A stretch of 64,000 nucleotides of DNA from Amanita rubescens (Eukaryota; Basidiomycota; Agaricomycetes; Agaricales; Amanitaceae). Shown here one piece after another: positions 11,634 to 23,540 of the stretch. Where the stretch lies: the NCBI GenBank assembly GCA_015039365.1, contig WION01000004.1, positions 1,054,001 through 1,118,000 of the forward strand, written 5' to 3'. Made by a program: the position numbers and the translations under genes. Positions within the stretch are counted from its first letter, which is position 1, and each line of letters opens with the position of its first letter. Under the pieces are notes generated by a model. The model saw only the letters and a list, made by a program, of their open reading frames with translations. It made no database searches and was not told where the DNA came from.

Positions 11634-13520
11634 TTACTGTCCAAAGCTGAAACCTCCTTGGGGTGCGGAAACGTCGGTGTGGAACTGAAAAAAAAATCAA
11701 TTAGCTTGAGTTCAGTCTGTCACAAGGGCACGTACCGCAAAAGAGCCGGATGCATCGACATTGGGTGCACTGATAGCAGCATCCACTTCTTCCTCGTCAG
11801 GGAAGTATTTGTCCATGATGTTAAAGGCTTTCTTGTAGATTTCGAGGTTTTCATGTTGTTGCAGATTATGAATTGTTACCATGCCACCGGCTTCCTCCAC
11901 ATAAACAGCATACTGATTCATAGCGCCTGGACCCGCATTGATCCTATCCATCTCACCAACTTTAAGGATATTATCCAATCCATCGAGAGCAACTTGGATG
12001 ATCTTATTGTCCATTGAGGTCAACAAATCGCAAAGCGGCTTAATGCAACCCTGTTGAACGAGGTATCGGATTTGCGATGGTTCTTGCAAACCACCTGAAG
12101 TTGCATTTGAAATCGCCCAACATGCCTCTTTTCTAGTCTTGAAATCAGCATGTTGCAGAATGTTGATAAGCGGAGGAATAATGTTGGCATCAATGACAGC
12201 CTGTATTTGGGGAGGAGAGCCAGCGGTGATGTTGGATATAGTCCAGCAAGCCTCCTTTCGAATTCCATCCTTGGGAGACGACAAGAGAGAGAGGAGTGCG
12301 GGAAGAGCGCCGGAAGCAATGACAACTTGGGTCTGTAAGTCATCTCCAGTGACAATATTGCCGACCGAACGGAGGGCAGGAGTCTGAACGGCAGTCGAGT
12401 GATGCATCAACAGATCAACGAGACGCCTGCAAACACCAGACTCGATGACAGCTTGTATTTTGTCATTCGAGCCATCTGACAAGTATGAAATCGCCCAGCA
12501 TGCGTCAATCAAGATCTCGTCATCGAGTGAATAGATGAGTTTTGTTAAGACTGTCAATGCGGGAGAGATCTGATCATCGTGACGTGAGCCGCCACGTAGA
12601 AGAGACGAACGATCAAGAGAATTTACCAGTTCCCAGTCTGGCTGAGGCGACTTGCCTCGGCAGAAATTGCTCAAAGTCCAGGTCGCGTTTCTAAGCATGC
12701 TGAGTTTGTGCTGCTCACTCAGCAAGGTCAAGAGAGGTCGCAGAGCGCCCTGCTGCAGCACATAGTCGCGACATTGCGGGCTATCGCCTGCAATATTGCC
12801 AAGTGCCCACACTGCTTGCTCCCTGACATCAAGGACAGGGGAAGATAACAAGTTAATGAATTCAGGCACAGCCCCCGCATTAATCACGACCTGTGTGTGC
12901 TCCGCTGTGCCAGAGGCAATATTGGTAAGGGCCCAGGCGGCCTCAAACTGTCAAAAATATCACCATCCGCGGTATAATTTTACAGTGGCACATGACCCAC
13001 CTGCAGCATGGAATTGCCTGTCTGCAAAAATTCGACAAACCGGGGAACAACGCCACATTCAATGACACGTTCGATCGGAGGGTTCTTCTCCTTTGAGAGG
13101 AGTTTACGGAACTTGGTAGTAGCGTCTAGCTGGCGTTCAGCGTCACCGGAAAATACGCCGCCGATCATCTCCTCAGCGAGCTGTGGGACCCAAGTTAATT
13201 GTATGCAATGATTATTATAAAGTAGACATGCTACGAACCGGTGGATCCCAGACTCCACCTCCAATTTCCTCATCGGAGTCTGCACCAGTGCTTGCGGGGA
13301 GGAAATTTCTTCTTTTTGAGATATTTTCCTCTCTTTTCTGGCGTCTAATCTCCACTTGTTGCTCTTCGCGGCGGCGCCTTAGATCGTCTTGCTTGAGTGC
13401 GCCCTTTGCCTTGTAGGCTGTGGGATTGGCTCGCGTTTCAGATATCATCGTGTCAATGATAAAACATTTAGTCTCACCCTCTCTCCGAGCCTTCATCGTA
13501 CGTGATTCGCCGGCATCCAT
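11634..13520 (-). CDS. SRP1: Importin subunit alpha (karyopherin alpha)
   Basis: Six exons (13520-13478, 13417-13239, 13180-13001, 12947-12627, 12569-11736, 11684-11634) give 535 residues. The N-terminal importin-beta-binding domain is visible ([17 protein letters not shown]), followed by ten armadillo repeats with the NLS-binding W..N array ([74 protein letters not shown]). The last exon was found by splicing at 11735/11685 and yields a GGFSFGQ ending, similar to FG-type tails of fungal homologues. Without it the frame would end in an unrelated tail. The protein links classical NLS cargo to importin beta. The intron at 12570-12626 is 57 bases and has no stop in frame. Confidence 0.94.
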
Positions 13521-13800
13521 GATAGAAGTTATCTCTAGGCAGAGGGGATAAGCAAGTAGATGAAGATAAAAAGTAAGGTTGGTTTTGGCGCTTGTTTTGG
13601 GCTGTGACCTTATCGTAACATGTCACGTCCTTGATACAAAGAAAAAATAATTTAATTGTGACGGTAGTAATGCTCAAACTAGCTGTTCTGCAAGGTATTC
13701 TCTTACGTAGATGAATCATCTGGCGACCCGTCAAACTCGTTGATTAAAAAACTCTAAAGAGCATCAAATAGTGCAATGTAAAGAGACGACCATTCAACTT

Positions 13801-16800
13801 TCATGTGTCATTATCAAAGGGGTACTGGGTTTTATCATGTCAGCAAAAATACTATGGAGCTGAGAAAATCGTACCTCGAATGATTCTGGGGGGTCCGCTT
13901 CTGGTGCATTCTCATCTAATGCGATGTGGGGTCCTGCAGGTTGAGCACGTATCGCGTGGCCATTAGCACCCGGCGCAAGGGGCGGTTGAGTGATTGCTTG
14001 AACTGGTGCAGGAGGTTCAAGTTCAATGAACTCCGCATCCTCATCCGGCCGGAGATCAGCGAGGATCAAGATGCCACCCCCACTAGCATGTCCCTCGAAA
14101 GGTAACCCAAACGCAAGTCCCTTGCCCATCCTTTGCGATTCGACATTACTCGATACCGACCTCACCGGGTGATATCGCCCATCGCTTGGGAATGAGGCGA
14201 ACTGTAGCTGTGCTGGAGTTACGCGCGAAAAGTTGGGTTTTATCTCATATGATGGCTCGGCCCTGCGTGCTAATCTCGACGTCGAGGCCTTGTTCTCATC
14301 TTGACGATTAATCGATGAGACATCTTCGTTCTTTGGGGGTTCTTCAGCTTTCATCTCCACGTCCGCATCGGGTTCGGCTTTAACGTCCTTATCAAGAATG
14401 AGTGATTGGCTATCGGAGGACAGAAATCAATACTTACAACGTCCATGATTTCACCTTCTGCAGCGGCCTTGCGCTTCTCACGCGCCTTTACTTTTGCTGT
14501 GGTAGACAACACGGCAGCAGCAACCTTTGTCACAGTCTCTTTCTTCGGAGGTTTAGTTGGTGAAGGGTATGCAAAGAGACTTGGCTTGACGTTTGATACA
14601 AAATCAAACTTGGGTATCTACCAAAAGAGTTGGCTGCGAATGGTTGTAGATGCGTGGATCACTGACCTTGAGGTCTCCATTCAATCCGATGATCCCGGTT
14701 GGCTCAAAGGCTAGACACGCAGCGTGCGCAAGAGGATACCAATACCAAAACTGGCAGAACATGACCATGCCCACGATTGCGCCTGTGTTCTTGCTACCAG
14801 CACGGCTTTGTAGGCTTATTGTGACATTTCGGCCACCAGCGTCGATCAGTCCTTGACCAACAGCAGCTCCAAACCGTGCCAACGGGTCTTCGTGCTTGTC
14901 CGAAATAACTTTGCCATAAAGTGAACGGATGTTCGCCAGATAAGGAGAAGATGCTTCCGAGTGTTGCACTAGCACCATTCCCAACGCGATGAATGCCCCC
15001 TGCCGTACAAAGTCGACACTATCTTTGGTCATAGGTTCTAATATTTCGATAGCATCCTGTGGTTGGAATTCCGTCAGCGGCCACTAGGACAATAGTCAGA
15101 AATAACTATACCTGTAACCCAGTGCCAGCACAGGCGATACCCAAAGCCAAGGTAGCTCCGGATCGTACGTGCGGATTGTAACTTTCGCTCAACAGTTGGA
15201 CAATCCGTGGAACTTGGGTCGGGTTTTTGAACAATAGAAAAGCTAGCGATGTAACCGCCGCCCTCCGGACATCATCCGATGTGTCGGAAACAGCGATATG
15301 CAATAGTTTGCGAACTGCATCATTGTTGGAAGTCCCTGCATAGGCCAAAGCCAGCGTGTAGACTCCACCGTAGCGCAAAATGGGATCCTAAAGGTCTGTG
15401 AGTCTGGATAACGTCGTATCGAAAGTCTGAATGACCTTTTCAGCTAACAATTGATCAATTGTCTCATTAGCTTGTTCTTGTCTACCATAAAAGATAAACG
15501 CGATTCCAACCGCAAGGCCACGTATGATTTTCTCGTGTTGCGTTTCACGTGTATATGATAGCATTTCCCGAATAGGCTCCTCTGCCGCAGTTCCAAGCAT
15601 CGTGAGACCCATCGCGTATCCAGCAGCCTCGCCAGCGATAGCTGAATCCATGTACAGAGCTCGTTTTAAATCCTCAAATGCTTCCATGTTCTTGGAGCCC
15701 ATGCCTGCAATTCCTAATCCCAGAGCTGCGCCGTGCTGAACAATTTCACCGTTTGCGGTATTCAATGTATCCCGCAAATACGTCGTCACAGCTGTGCCTG
15801 TCCCGCATCCCGCATTAATGAGACCCAGCGCGTAGAGGGCGCCTCCTTCGGAATATGATGCTCCCTGGACGTTGCTTTCACCGCCACTCTGAGGAAGGTA
15901 GGGTCCAAGTATGATCATTCCTTGCTCAAAGTAGCCCTTATGGATGACTCCTAACCCAGCGGTGGCGGAGAACTTTGACCAATTCGAAGCGAGACCGAGC
16001 CACTCAAGATTATCGCGCAAGAAGACGTCCGACGTTGTTCCTGCGTGCATGAAGGCATTTTGAAGTGTCAAAGCCGTATGATAAATGGAAGAGCGTGCTT
16101 CTAACACATCCTATAAGAGTAGTGTAAAATTAAACCCTAAAAAAGGTGCAAAGCTTACTTTAGTGTGCTTCAGAATAAGAAGATCCGCGTGGTTATTTCG
16201 CTTGAGGAATTCAAGATAGAGCTTAATGGATTCTTGGCCAGTCAGGATGTTGCGCAGCTTATCATATGTTTCCTTGGTTTTCTGCATAGACTGAGTCTCG
16301 AAGCCGGCAAGACATGTATGATCAACGTACCTCATCTCCTTCAGGAAGTTGATTACGAATGCTTTCTAAAAAGTCTTGCGAACCTCCCTCGGCCAAATCG
16401 AATGCAAATTGAAAAGCTAAAAGTTTCTCTTTTGGGATCAATGACGTCAGGAACGGTACTGTAATTGATGGCTTGCTCAAGGTGATAAGCAACCGCATCA
16501 GAGCATGGATGTGTGGCAATCTATCGCCGGCTGTCGGAGGAGGGAACAAGGGGAACAAAAATTCAAGGACTTCGTCGCGATACGAGAGGGAGAATCCGGC
16601 ATCAACGACAGCGTCCATTGTGTATGTGAGGAGAGAGATATCTTCGGTTTGCTTGTATATCGAGGAAATGATGTCTAAGCGGTGGGATTCAAGAGCAATA
16701 CCAATGGCCTGAGCTCTCACATTCAATTCACATCCAAAATGCAAGAGCTCAACTCACTTGTTTGTATTCTCCCTCAGCTATGCATCGTCCAAAGATACCC

Positions 16801-17313
16801 TCAATGATGGCTTTCAGTCTGACGTCGCCCTTTTGGTGTGTCTTTGATAGCTCAACATAACGGTCAATAGCTTTGGCTGTGGCAACCCAAGTTAAGTTAC
16901 ACGAAACTGGGAGATGATTGCACATACACACGACTGTCTCAATGAACTCTTCTGACCCGGAGACGCGAGTTTCGGCTTCAAATGCCGGACCGGCACCAAG
17001 TGCAAATGATAGGGCTTCATCATATTCGCCCAAATGGTAGTATACCTTGCTTGCCAGCAGAGCAGCTACGTCTCGCGCCTCCTTTGGTAGCTCGTCGCTT
17101 TCATACAGGGTTTCTCTGAGACACCAAATGCCTATAAATATGTATACGATGAACGCAACATAAAACATACATATTAGCAATTTCTTCAGATATTTCGGGC
17201 CAAAACTGGGGTACGAGAGCATTGAGTGCCCTAAGTGCATGTTGCTTAAAAATGGGATCCGGTTCGTGCAGGAGAGCAAGCACGCCCACTGCAGAGGAGT
17301 GCTGTTGAATCAT
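13801..17313 (-). CDS. RPN2: 26S proteasome regulatory subunit Rpn2 (PSMD1)
   Basis: Eleven exons (17313-17171, 17115-16928, 16876-16758, 16708-16331, 16281-16159, 16110-15436, 15387-15112, 15056-14667, 14617-14438, 14387-13875, 13824-13801) give 1002 residues, normal for Rpn2. Clear landmarks: [13 protein letters not shown] near the start, [12 protein letters not shown], the proteasome/cyclosome repeats ([55 protein letters not shown]), NVTISLQSR, and the C-terminal FEYPFDN that in other species helps anchor the ubiquitin receptor Rpn13. That last motif sits on an exon of only 24 bases. Rpn2 is the large scaffold of the 19S base and lid. The ATG at 17313 was preferred to 17337 by similarity to the family start. 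Confidence 0.95.
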
Positions 17314-17509
17314 GAATGACGGGTTTGGAAGCAACAATGGAGTGAAAGTCGAGTATAGTAAACTTGCTTTTGGTGACGCGTCCCCTTTGCTCAGCCCTGC
17401 TCATCACGCGTATTACGTAATATTGCTTGGCTAGGGCCGTAAGATCAAACAAGGCACACCCGGGGAAACCAAACACCGTTTCTCTCCGAACCAACAGTCG
17501 CCTTTCCGT
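17314..17509. promoter_or_regulatory. Divergent promoter of RPN2 and COX13
   Basis: Only 196 bases separate the two start codons, so both genes must share this region. An ACGCGT hexamer lies at 17376-17381 inside a ggtgacgcgtcc context. A functional role for it here is inference. Confidence 0.6.
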
Positions 17510-18110
17510 ATGTCATTCCTTGCTCGCTCTTCATTTCGCACCGCTGTGAAGCGCTCTGCAACCCGCTTCCGCTCTTTTACCACTGAGCCCGTTCCTGCAA
17601 CAAAAGAGTGGATGTTAGAACAAGAAGCACAGGTGCATCATGCAGAAGGTTATTTATTATCATCTGTGGTACATATACAGTTATTCACTTGATTAAATCC
17701 AGAAACCACCCATCTTTGGAGAAAAATAAGGTAGGCACTCGCCACGTCCCCCTCTGACTTACCACTGACGCGTTTGTATCAGTTTCTATGTTTGCGCACC
17801 CGCTAGTGCGTGTCATCCAGACTAACGTTGTAAACCATTTGTAATTTCCTCCTAGTCGCCACTTGTATGGCCTGGGTGTATAAGGCCGAAGCTGAGCACG
17901 CAGAGCATCTGGAACACCTGAAGCACGAGAACGATGGTCACCTTCCCGAAGTTCCCGCATATCCATACCTCAACAAGCGGGAAAAGCCTTTCCCGTGGGG
18001 CATGAATTCTCTCTTCTTTAACCCGCACGTATGTGGCGAAAAATGTGGAACCGACTTGCAATTCTGAATTTATTCTGTAGGGGCAGAAGAACATGGAGGA
18101 GGCTGCATGA
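17510..18110 (+). CDS. COX13: Cytochrome c oxidase subunit VIa (Cox13)
   Basis: Five exons (17510-17648, 17703-17730, 17783-17805, 17856-18028, 18081-18110) give 130 residues. Exons of 28, 23 and 30 bases are unusually small but join in frame. The order is an Arg/Ser presequence, LWRKISFYVCAPAI entering the single membrane helix (CMAWVYKAEAEHAEH at its end), and the conserved VPAYPYLNKREKPFPWG..SLFFNPH block that faces the intermembrane space. Subunit VIa regulates complex IV and supports its dimer. The helix exits with an EH-rich stretch as in other fungi. Identification is firm because the PYLNKR..PFPWG..LFFN block is nearly unique to this family. Confidence 0.94.
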
Positions 18111-18388
18111 AATTTCTGCATATGAAATGCTTGTACACTGGTAGAGCATTTCATTTGGCATTAAACAAGAGATTGTCAATTATCTTGTGTTGCTCGTTAA
18201 GCATAATAAATCCGGATGTTAAAACGTTTTCACGATATTTGTTAGTTACGAAAGTATGTTAACGGGTATGCATAGCGTAGGTACGGCTACAAAAGTTCGA
18301 TCCAGATGATACTGTATAAGTTATATCTGCAAAATTGTCCAGATATATATTTTACTGATGCAATAAAGCACAACGAATGACGAGGAAC

Positions 18389-19068
18389 CTAAAGCGTAAT
18401 CACTGCACCAACCATGGTACTGAGAATGACGGTAGCAAAGCCAACCAACAGAGACGAGGTTACGCCAAAAGATGGTGCGCCAACCGCCGCGTTCTTAGTT
18501 GAGGAAGCGGCAGCAGTAGCGACGGTGTAGATACTGCCGAACACAGATGTCACTTCACCTGCACCCGAAGTTGCCAGTGTGAAACCTTCTCCACCGGCGC
18601 TGGTAATGACGGTAAAGACATGTCCGCCCTCCGCTATCCTGCGCATCAGAGTCGTGTTCAACTATTTTTTACAAAAGCTTACATGTCGCGTATTCAACGA
18701 AGCCTGCGGCATTACTGGTGATAACACTTGCAAGGCTCGCAGCTGCAGAAGTAGCTTCACCGTAGATGGACGTCGCCGTGCTGATGAGTCCTGGCACTGG
18801 ACGTCGTGATTCAATGAGTTCATGATAAATTCTCTGAAGAAAAGAATAATACCATCGTGAGTAGCAACAGAAGCAGCGCCACTTGTTATCTGGTTAATAA
18901 CACTGCCGACTGAAAAAATCGTCGTTACAATCTTTTTACCAGAATTGTGAAATATTGAAGTAACATACCTTGACGCTTCTCAACATCGGCAACTTCCGGC
19001 ACTGCTGATGCTTTGACGGCAGTCAGGGCACTGAGGGCAATGACGATAATCTTTGCAAAACCGAACAT
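18389..19068 (-). CDS. Small secreted, probably GPI-anchored Ala/Ser/Thr-rich protein
   Basis: Four exons (19068-18969, 18909-18853, 18796-18683, 18633-18389) give 171 residues. There is an N-terminal signal peptide (hydrophobic IIVIALSALTAV, then KASAV) followed by a KR dibasic site near residue 32. The mature part is a low-complexity Ala/Ser/Thr/Val sequence with a GGEGFTLATSGAGEV stretch, and a hydrophobic C-terminus without a charged tail fits a GPI-anchor signal. I do not recognise a named family. Small secreted proteins of this style are common in Agaricomycetes and are often cell-wall associated. The last intron uses a TAG acceptor at 18634-18636, chosen because it is the one that keeps the frame. 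Confidence 0.72.
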
Positions 19069-19220
19069 TTTTCAAAATAGTTGAAAAGGAGGGAAGAACG
19101 AAAGTAAAAAAGAAAGTGGGAGAAATTGGCTTATATGTAGCTCCACCGTGTACAAGAATGTGGAGCTGTGCGGCGTTTCCGGACGCACAGCCACTTCTTC
19201 ACCTTAACAAATCACGCAAA
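19069..19220. promoter_or_regulatory. Divergent promoter, secreted protein gene / RPE1
   Basis: The two start codons face away from each other across 152 bases. No obvious TATA element lies at a fixed distance on either side. A CT-rich leader (on the minus strand) precedes the secreted protein. Confidence 0.5.
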
Positions 19221-20283
19221 ATGCTTCATGCTATCGTCGCACCCTCTGTGCTCGCCTCGGATTTCGGTCAATTAACTGCGGAATGCAAACGTATGATCAA
19301 AGGAGGCGCTGAATGGATGCATATGGGTTCGACACTGCCATATTTTCTATACTATCTTGGCTGATCGGCACAACAGATGTTATGGACGGGTAACTCAGCC
19401 TCTGCACCCGTATGAGTGGCCCTCATCATCCCTGCTTCAGCCACTTTGTTCCCAATATCACTATGGGCACGTCGCTTGAGGCCTTAATGTGTTCACTGTT
19501 AATACTTAGGACTGTAACCAGGTGCACCCGTCCTTGCATGCGTTTCGAAAGATGTACCAGGAATATTCATGGACTGTCATATGATGGTCTCCGAACCGGA
19601 AAAAGCATGGCATTTCTTCCACATATTGACGACTACTCACAGCCTTGTACTGCATAGTGGGTTAACGACATTGCCGACGCAGGAGGCTCGTTATATTGTT
19701 TTCACATTGAAGCAACATGTTCGTAAACGAGAATCCCGTGTAATCTGCTCGTCTCCTGACGCTTCTGCATACAGCTGATCCACTGTCCCTCATCTCTTCC
19801 ATTCACGGGAGGAAAATGAGGGCCGGCGTAGCGATCTCTCCGGACACGCCTGCGTCTGCTATTACAGATGAGATTGGTAATGCTGCTGACATGCTTCTTG
19901 TTATGACCGTATATCCAGGTTCGTCTCGTGTGCAAGTGAGCAACAAATTAGGATCACATATTTTTGGCAGGTCGCGGGGGGCAAAAATTTCTCGAACGTT
20001 GTGTTCCCAAGGTTGCTGAACTTCGTAGCCGTTTTCCAAAAAAGGATATTGAAGTTGACGGTGGAGTAGGCCCCAAGACGGTCGATGCCGTTGCACGGGC
20101 AGGTACGTCAATGTTTTGTCACCTACTGCGGCGTCCTTGAATAGCTTGGCAGGGAGCAACGTCATCGTAGCGGGCACCGCCATCTTTGGCGCAGAGGACC
20201 CTGAATATGTCATTGCCAGTCTAAAGGGCGCTGTAACTACTGCGCTTACAAAGGTCACGGATCATCAATGCTGCGGTAGATAA
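19221..20283 (+). CDS. RPE1: Ribulose-5-phosphate 3-epimerase
   Basis: Eight exons (19221-19326, 19377-19389, 19441-19466, 19522-19604, 19658-19718, 19775-19918, 19971-20102, 20153-20283) give 231 residues, the normal length. Visible in order: IVAPSVLASDFGQL, the active-site run DVMDGHFVPNITMG (spread over exons of 13 and 26 bases), MDCHMMV, CFHIEAT, GVAISPDTP, LLVMTVYPG, KFLERCVPKV, EVDGGVG and NVIVAGTAIF. The TIM-barrel catalytic Asp, His and Ser positions are present. It works in the non-oxidative pentose phosphate pathway. The introns after exons 3 and 4 begin with GC (at 19467 and 19605), and no GT donor nearby would keep the conserved residues. Convergent with the GT32 gene. Confidence 0.9.
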
Positions 20284-20536
20284 AAATAATGCTATACCGT
20301 ATACGCTTCTATTCTAGATCTTCCATTTTCATTACATTCAGCAACGATGACAAAAATTATTGACTGTTAAGATCTAAGATATCATACAATAAGATTTCGT
20401 TATATCGTTAATGATCATGAAGAATTTGCCAAACGCAGACGGTTGCGGCCGCTAAGGTGAGGGATAATCGTGTCGGCCCCCAGCAAGCACAATGACCAAA
20501 CAGGGAGAAATAACTTTTCATCTTTCCCTTCGCTAC

Positions 20537-22938
20537 CTACCACACCAACCATTCTCCATACAAGTTGGGTATCTCGCCGCGTATATAAGCTTCGCAAGTT
20601 CTCTTCATGACAGTTGCCCAATCTAAATCGCGCTTGTCGTCTTCAACCTTTTCTTCCTCGCTTGGAGCGTTTTTCTGCGCCCTCTCCCGTGCAATTTTCT
20701 CCCCAGAATTAAGTCGAGGTCCTAAATCAGGCCAATTTCGGGCGGGATCAAACGGCTTCCACCTATTATTTCAAAGTCAGAGAGAATGAATGAAAACTTA
20801 CAGAAACGTACCAAAAGTTATGATAATGATATGAGAACGCACCTCTGAAGAAGCCATCGAACCCGAGCGCTTGTGGTGCAGCGCTGTCCAAGATTGGGGT
20901 ATCAAAAAAATCTTCAAAACTGTGCGATAGGAATTAGAAAGAGTGCTGCTCAATACTGACAAACCCCCCCCCCACCTGGTGAAGAATGGCTGTGGCGGTC
21001 TGCTCATTTGATAATTCTCGGTGTTCAGCCAAGCGGGGTCAAAAAGGGCATCGGGCAGTCTTGAGAGCAACGGCTCAAGGTATGCATCTTTCAGGTATCT
21101 TGACACTGTCATCGGATGAAAATCCAAATCATTCTTCAGGGCTGTCCTGAAAAGGAACGTGCCTAACGCAGATCCCTTGTTGAGGTGTAAGACAGCCGTG
21201 TTGAGCCTCTCCAAGCGCGACCATCTATATGCGAATGCACCTTTCCAGCCCCAAACCTCTTCCCAATCTCTCAAAAGGACGGTATCCGCGTCTAGGTATA
21301 TGCCTCCATATCTATGGCACAGAATAAATCTCGTCATATCAGACAATATCACCGACAGTCGATCATATGTGGAAGATGACTTTGAGCCTGTGCGATAGAG
21401 TATATCATCAGTCTTTTTCTTCTGATGATCTTGCGACCTTTTCCCATCCGCCGCTGGATCACGACCATTGTTCAAAGTTTCTTGCATGTAGCGAGGTACT
21501 GAAATTATGTGGCCACCGGAATTAAACAGATCTTTGTGCCGCCATTCGTCACGAATTTCAGGAATCCCGTCCAACTGTTCTGTCGTGTTCCAAAGCTTTG
21601 AACTCTATGACCTCTTTAAAACGAGGGTGGAGGAACGGTGCTGCCCAGGGATTCGACGCAAGTTCTTTGAACATGTCGTTCAACGCGTGTGCATTGGGAA
21701 CTGCAGCTGCAGGGCCCGGATTTATCCATAACCAAACCTTCGGTCTACAGGCACGACCTGTCGTGTTGCCAAGAGTGGAGATGTAGACCTGTGTTTTGTG
21801 TGTAGAGGAATGAGAGGAGGGCAACATATGGTTTATCTGTGAAAGGACCTGTCCAAAACATATGGAATATACGAGGGCTTTCAGGGTCACATGGCGACGG
21901 TAAGGTTGAGTATGACTGATGCGGTCGGGGTGCGGGGAGAGGGATTGGGGGTACCTCCCATTCAGCACCACGTTTTTTTGACAGCCCGCTATCTGGATCT
22001 GGTGTGGATTTAAGGGCGGAGTAGTCTGCAACATCTGGGGTTGTGGTATTGACGAAATCTTGCTCTAAGTAGAGGTATCTCCAATCGTCCATTTTCCCTC
22101 TCCGTAGCCGCTTGCCATTGTCTAGGCCAGCACCTATTCTGAGGACTTCCAAACAGTCGCGTACAAACTAGTTCACGCGTGCATTTAGTGAACGAGTGAA
22201 CAAGATGCACTATACGTACTTTTTTTCTGGAAAAGTCGCAGTGATCCATCACAATGTCGAAATCGACGACGCTGCCGGGGACTGGTCGAGGAGGGTATGC
22301 AACGTTTGGAGGTTGGCTCTGGAAATCCAGATAGACGCGATTTGCCCCTGTACCGCGTGAAGTTGTCGCATACGCGTTTGTCCTCTTGTGAGAGATATAT
22401 CTCGAGGCGGGCAGAGCAGGGTTATCAGGGGTTGTCCGAAGATGTATCTGTTCTGGTACTGATGACCAATTCTTAGAGTCAAGCGTTAGTAATAACATAA
22501 AACCCTACTTTTTCTCCGACTTGGATAATGACCGCTGGAGACTTCCCATAGCCATATGCGCTGTAAATCTTCGCGCTTATAGACGAGGGTGGGGGGATCT
22601 CGGGTGAAAGTTGGCCACTGTTTATCCTGTGAGCCGAACCGTTGAGCTAGAGAGAAAGTGGTAAAAATTAAGGCGATGATAGATATACAGAGGAAGAGAG
22701 AACCCCGTTTTCGACCGAAGCGGGAGATAGTGAATTCATGGAGTCTAAAGGGATGGAGCGTGACTAGGCGCAGCCTACGGGAAGGGAAGCCAGGTATGGG
22801 GAGTGAGAGGGTGAACCACCAGGGAGTGGGACGCAAAGCAAGTTTTTCTTGAACAGCGGAAGAGGAGGAAGAATAGACGGGGAGTCCATTCAAGGAGTTG
22901 AGACGACCTCTAGCATGAGTGCGAGTCGAAGTGACCAT
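20537..22938 (-). CDS. GT32-like glycosyltransferase, DXD motif, two frame breaks
   Basis: Five exons (22938-22509, 22458-22220, 22167-20976, 20919-20812, 20762-20537) encode about 730 residues. A cytoplasmic tail precedes one membrane anchor (FLCISIIALIFTTFSLA), giving a Golgi type II topology. The catalytic part shows RIFHMFWTGPF, VWLWINPGPAAAVPN, FNSGGH, and CHRYGGIYLDADTVLL with the DXD metal-sugar site. The end carries FWWKPFDPARNWPDLG. The frame breaks twice, each by one extra base: near 21771 (before CRPKVW) and near 21597 (before LWNTTEQLD). Exon 3 is two bases too long for its phases, exactly as two insertions predict. It may be a pseudogene or contain sequence errors. The acceptor sugar is unknown. 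Confidence 0.75.
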
Positions 22939-23034
22939 GACGCCCCCTCAGTTGTGCTCAGAAGAAATACATCATTTCGTGGGAACATGCTACATACTAC
23001 AAAGTCGTTTAGGATATTACACATGCGTAGACAT

Positions 23035-23540
23035 CTAGGATGGTGGAAGCTGTACAACTCGTTCTGGGTCGGATGCGACAGCTTTGAGGGAGCGATGCTT
23101 CCCGACTGCACCTGCTCTCCATCCCACGCGTTCTTCGCCCAGCCAAAACACTTCCTCGTCATCCATCTCAGCCAAAGTCTTGATGTTGCTCTGAGTTTCC
23201 GATAGTCTCACCTTTGCTTCCCTCAACCGTGCTTTGTCATCGTCAGTAACCATTGGAGTATCGTCGATATCGCGGACAATGGCCTCCGGACGTTCCTTAT
23301 ATACCTATCATGACTGATGAATATAGAACAGATAGGTGCGGACGATGATCAGTTTCGTTGGTCTGTCGCCTTGTCTTCGTTTCATTTCTGCGGAATGACA
23401 ATGTGCCTGTAAAAAAGCGGTTCGATTGTGATCAACGAGATGGAGACTGAGCGAATCCGTGATGCAGTTGCTTTGCTTACACGCCGCTGAATGGACTTGA
23501 AGAGTTTTGGATGAACACGGCCACTACCATAGTGTGACAT
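23035..23540 (-). CDS. Unidentified small protein, uncertain 5' exons
   Basis: The best-supported part is the exon 23304-23035 (90 codons). It follows a TAG acceptor and contains an acidic segment (ERPEAIVRDIDDTP) and a probable helix (DDKARLREAKVRLSE). Upstream exons starting at an ATG at 23540 can be joined in frame, but one of the two introns would be only about 40 bases, so the N-terminus is doubtful. I do not recognise the family and no membrane segment or signal is visible. The gene is read from the same strand as the GT32 gene, with its stop about 100 bases upstream of the GT32 start. Confidence 0.3.

Noticed and set aside
11712..11735. Importin alpha ending ...RALVTD
   Set aside because: This is intron sequence; splicing to 11684-11634 yields the expected FG-type tail.
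13794..13830. Unspliced RPN2 ending read through the last intron
   Set aside because: Splicing to a 24-base exon gives the conserved FEYPFDN C-terminus, so the read-through tail is not the real end.
20964..20976. Ten-base poly-C tract as a possible regulatory or phase-variable repeat
   Set aside because: It lies inside an intron of the GT32 gene, right after the donor, and changes in its length would not alter the protein.
23421..23440. ggttcgattgtg resembling a tRNA T-loop
   Set aside because: The last positions deviate and no A box or stems are found upstream.
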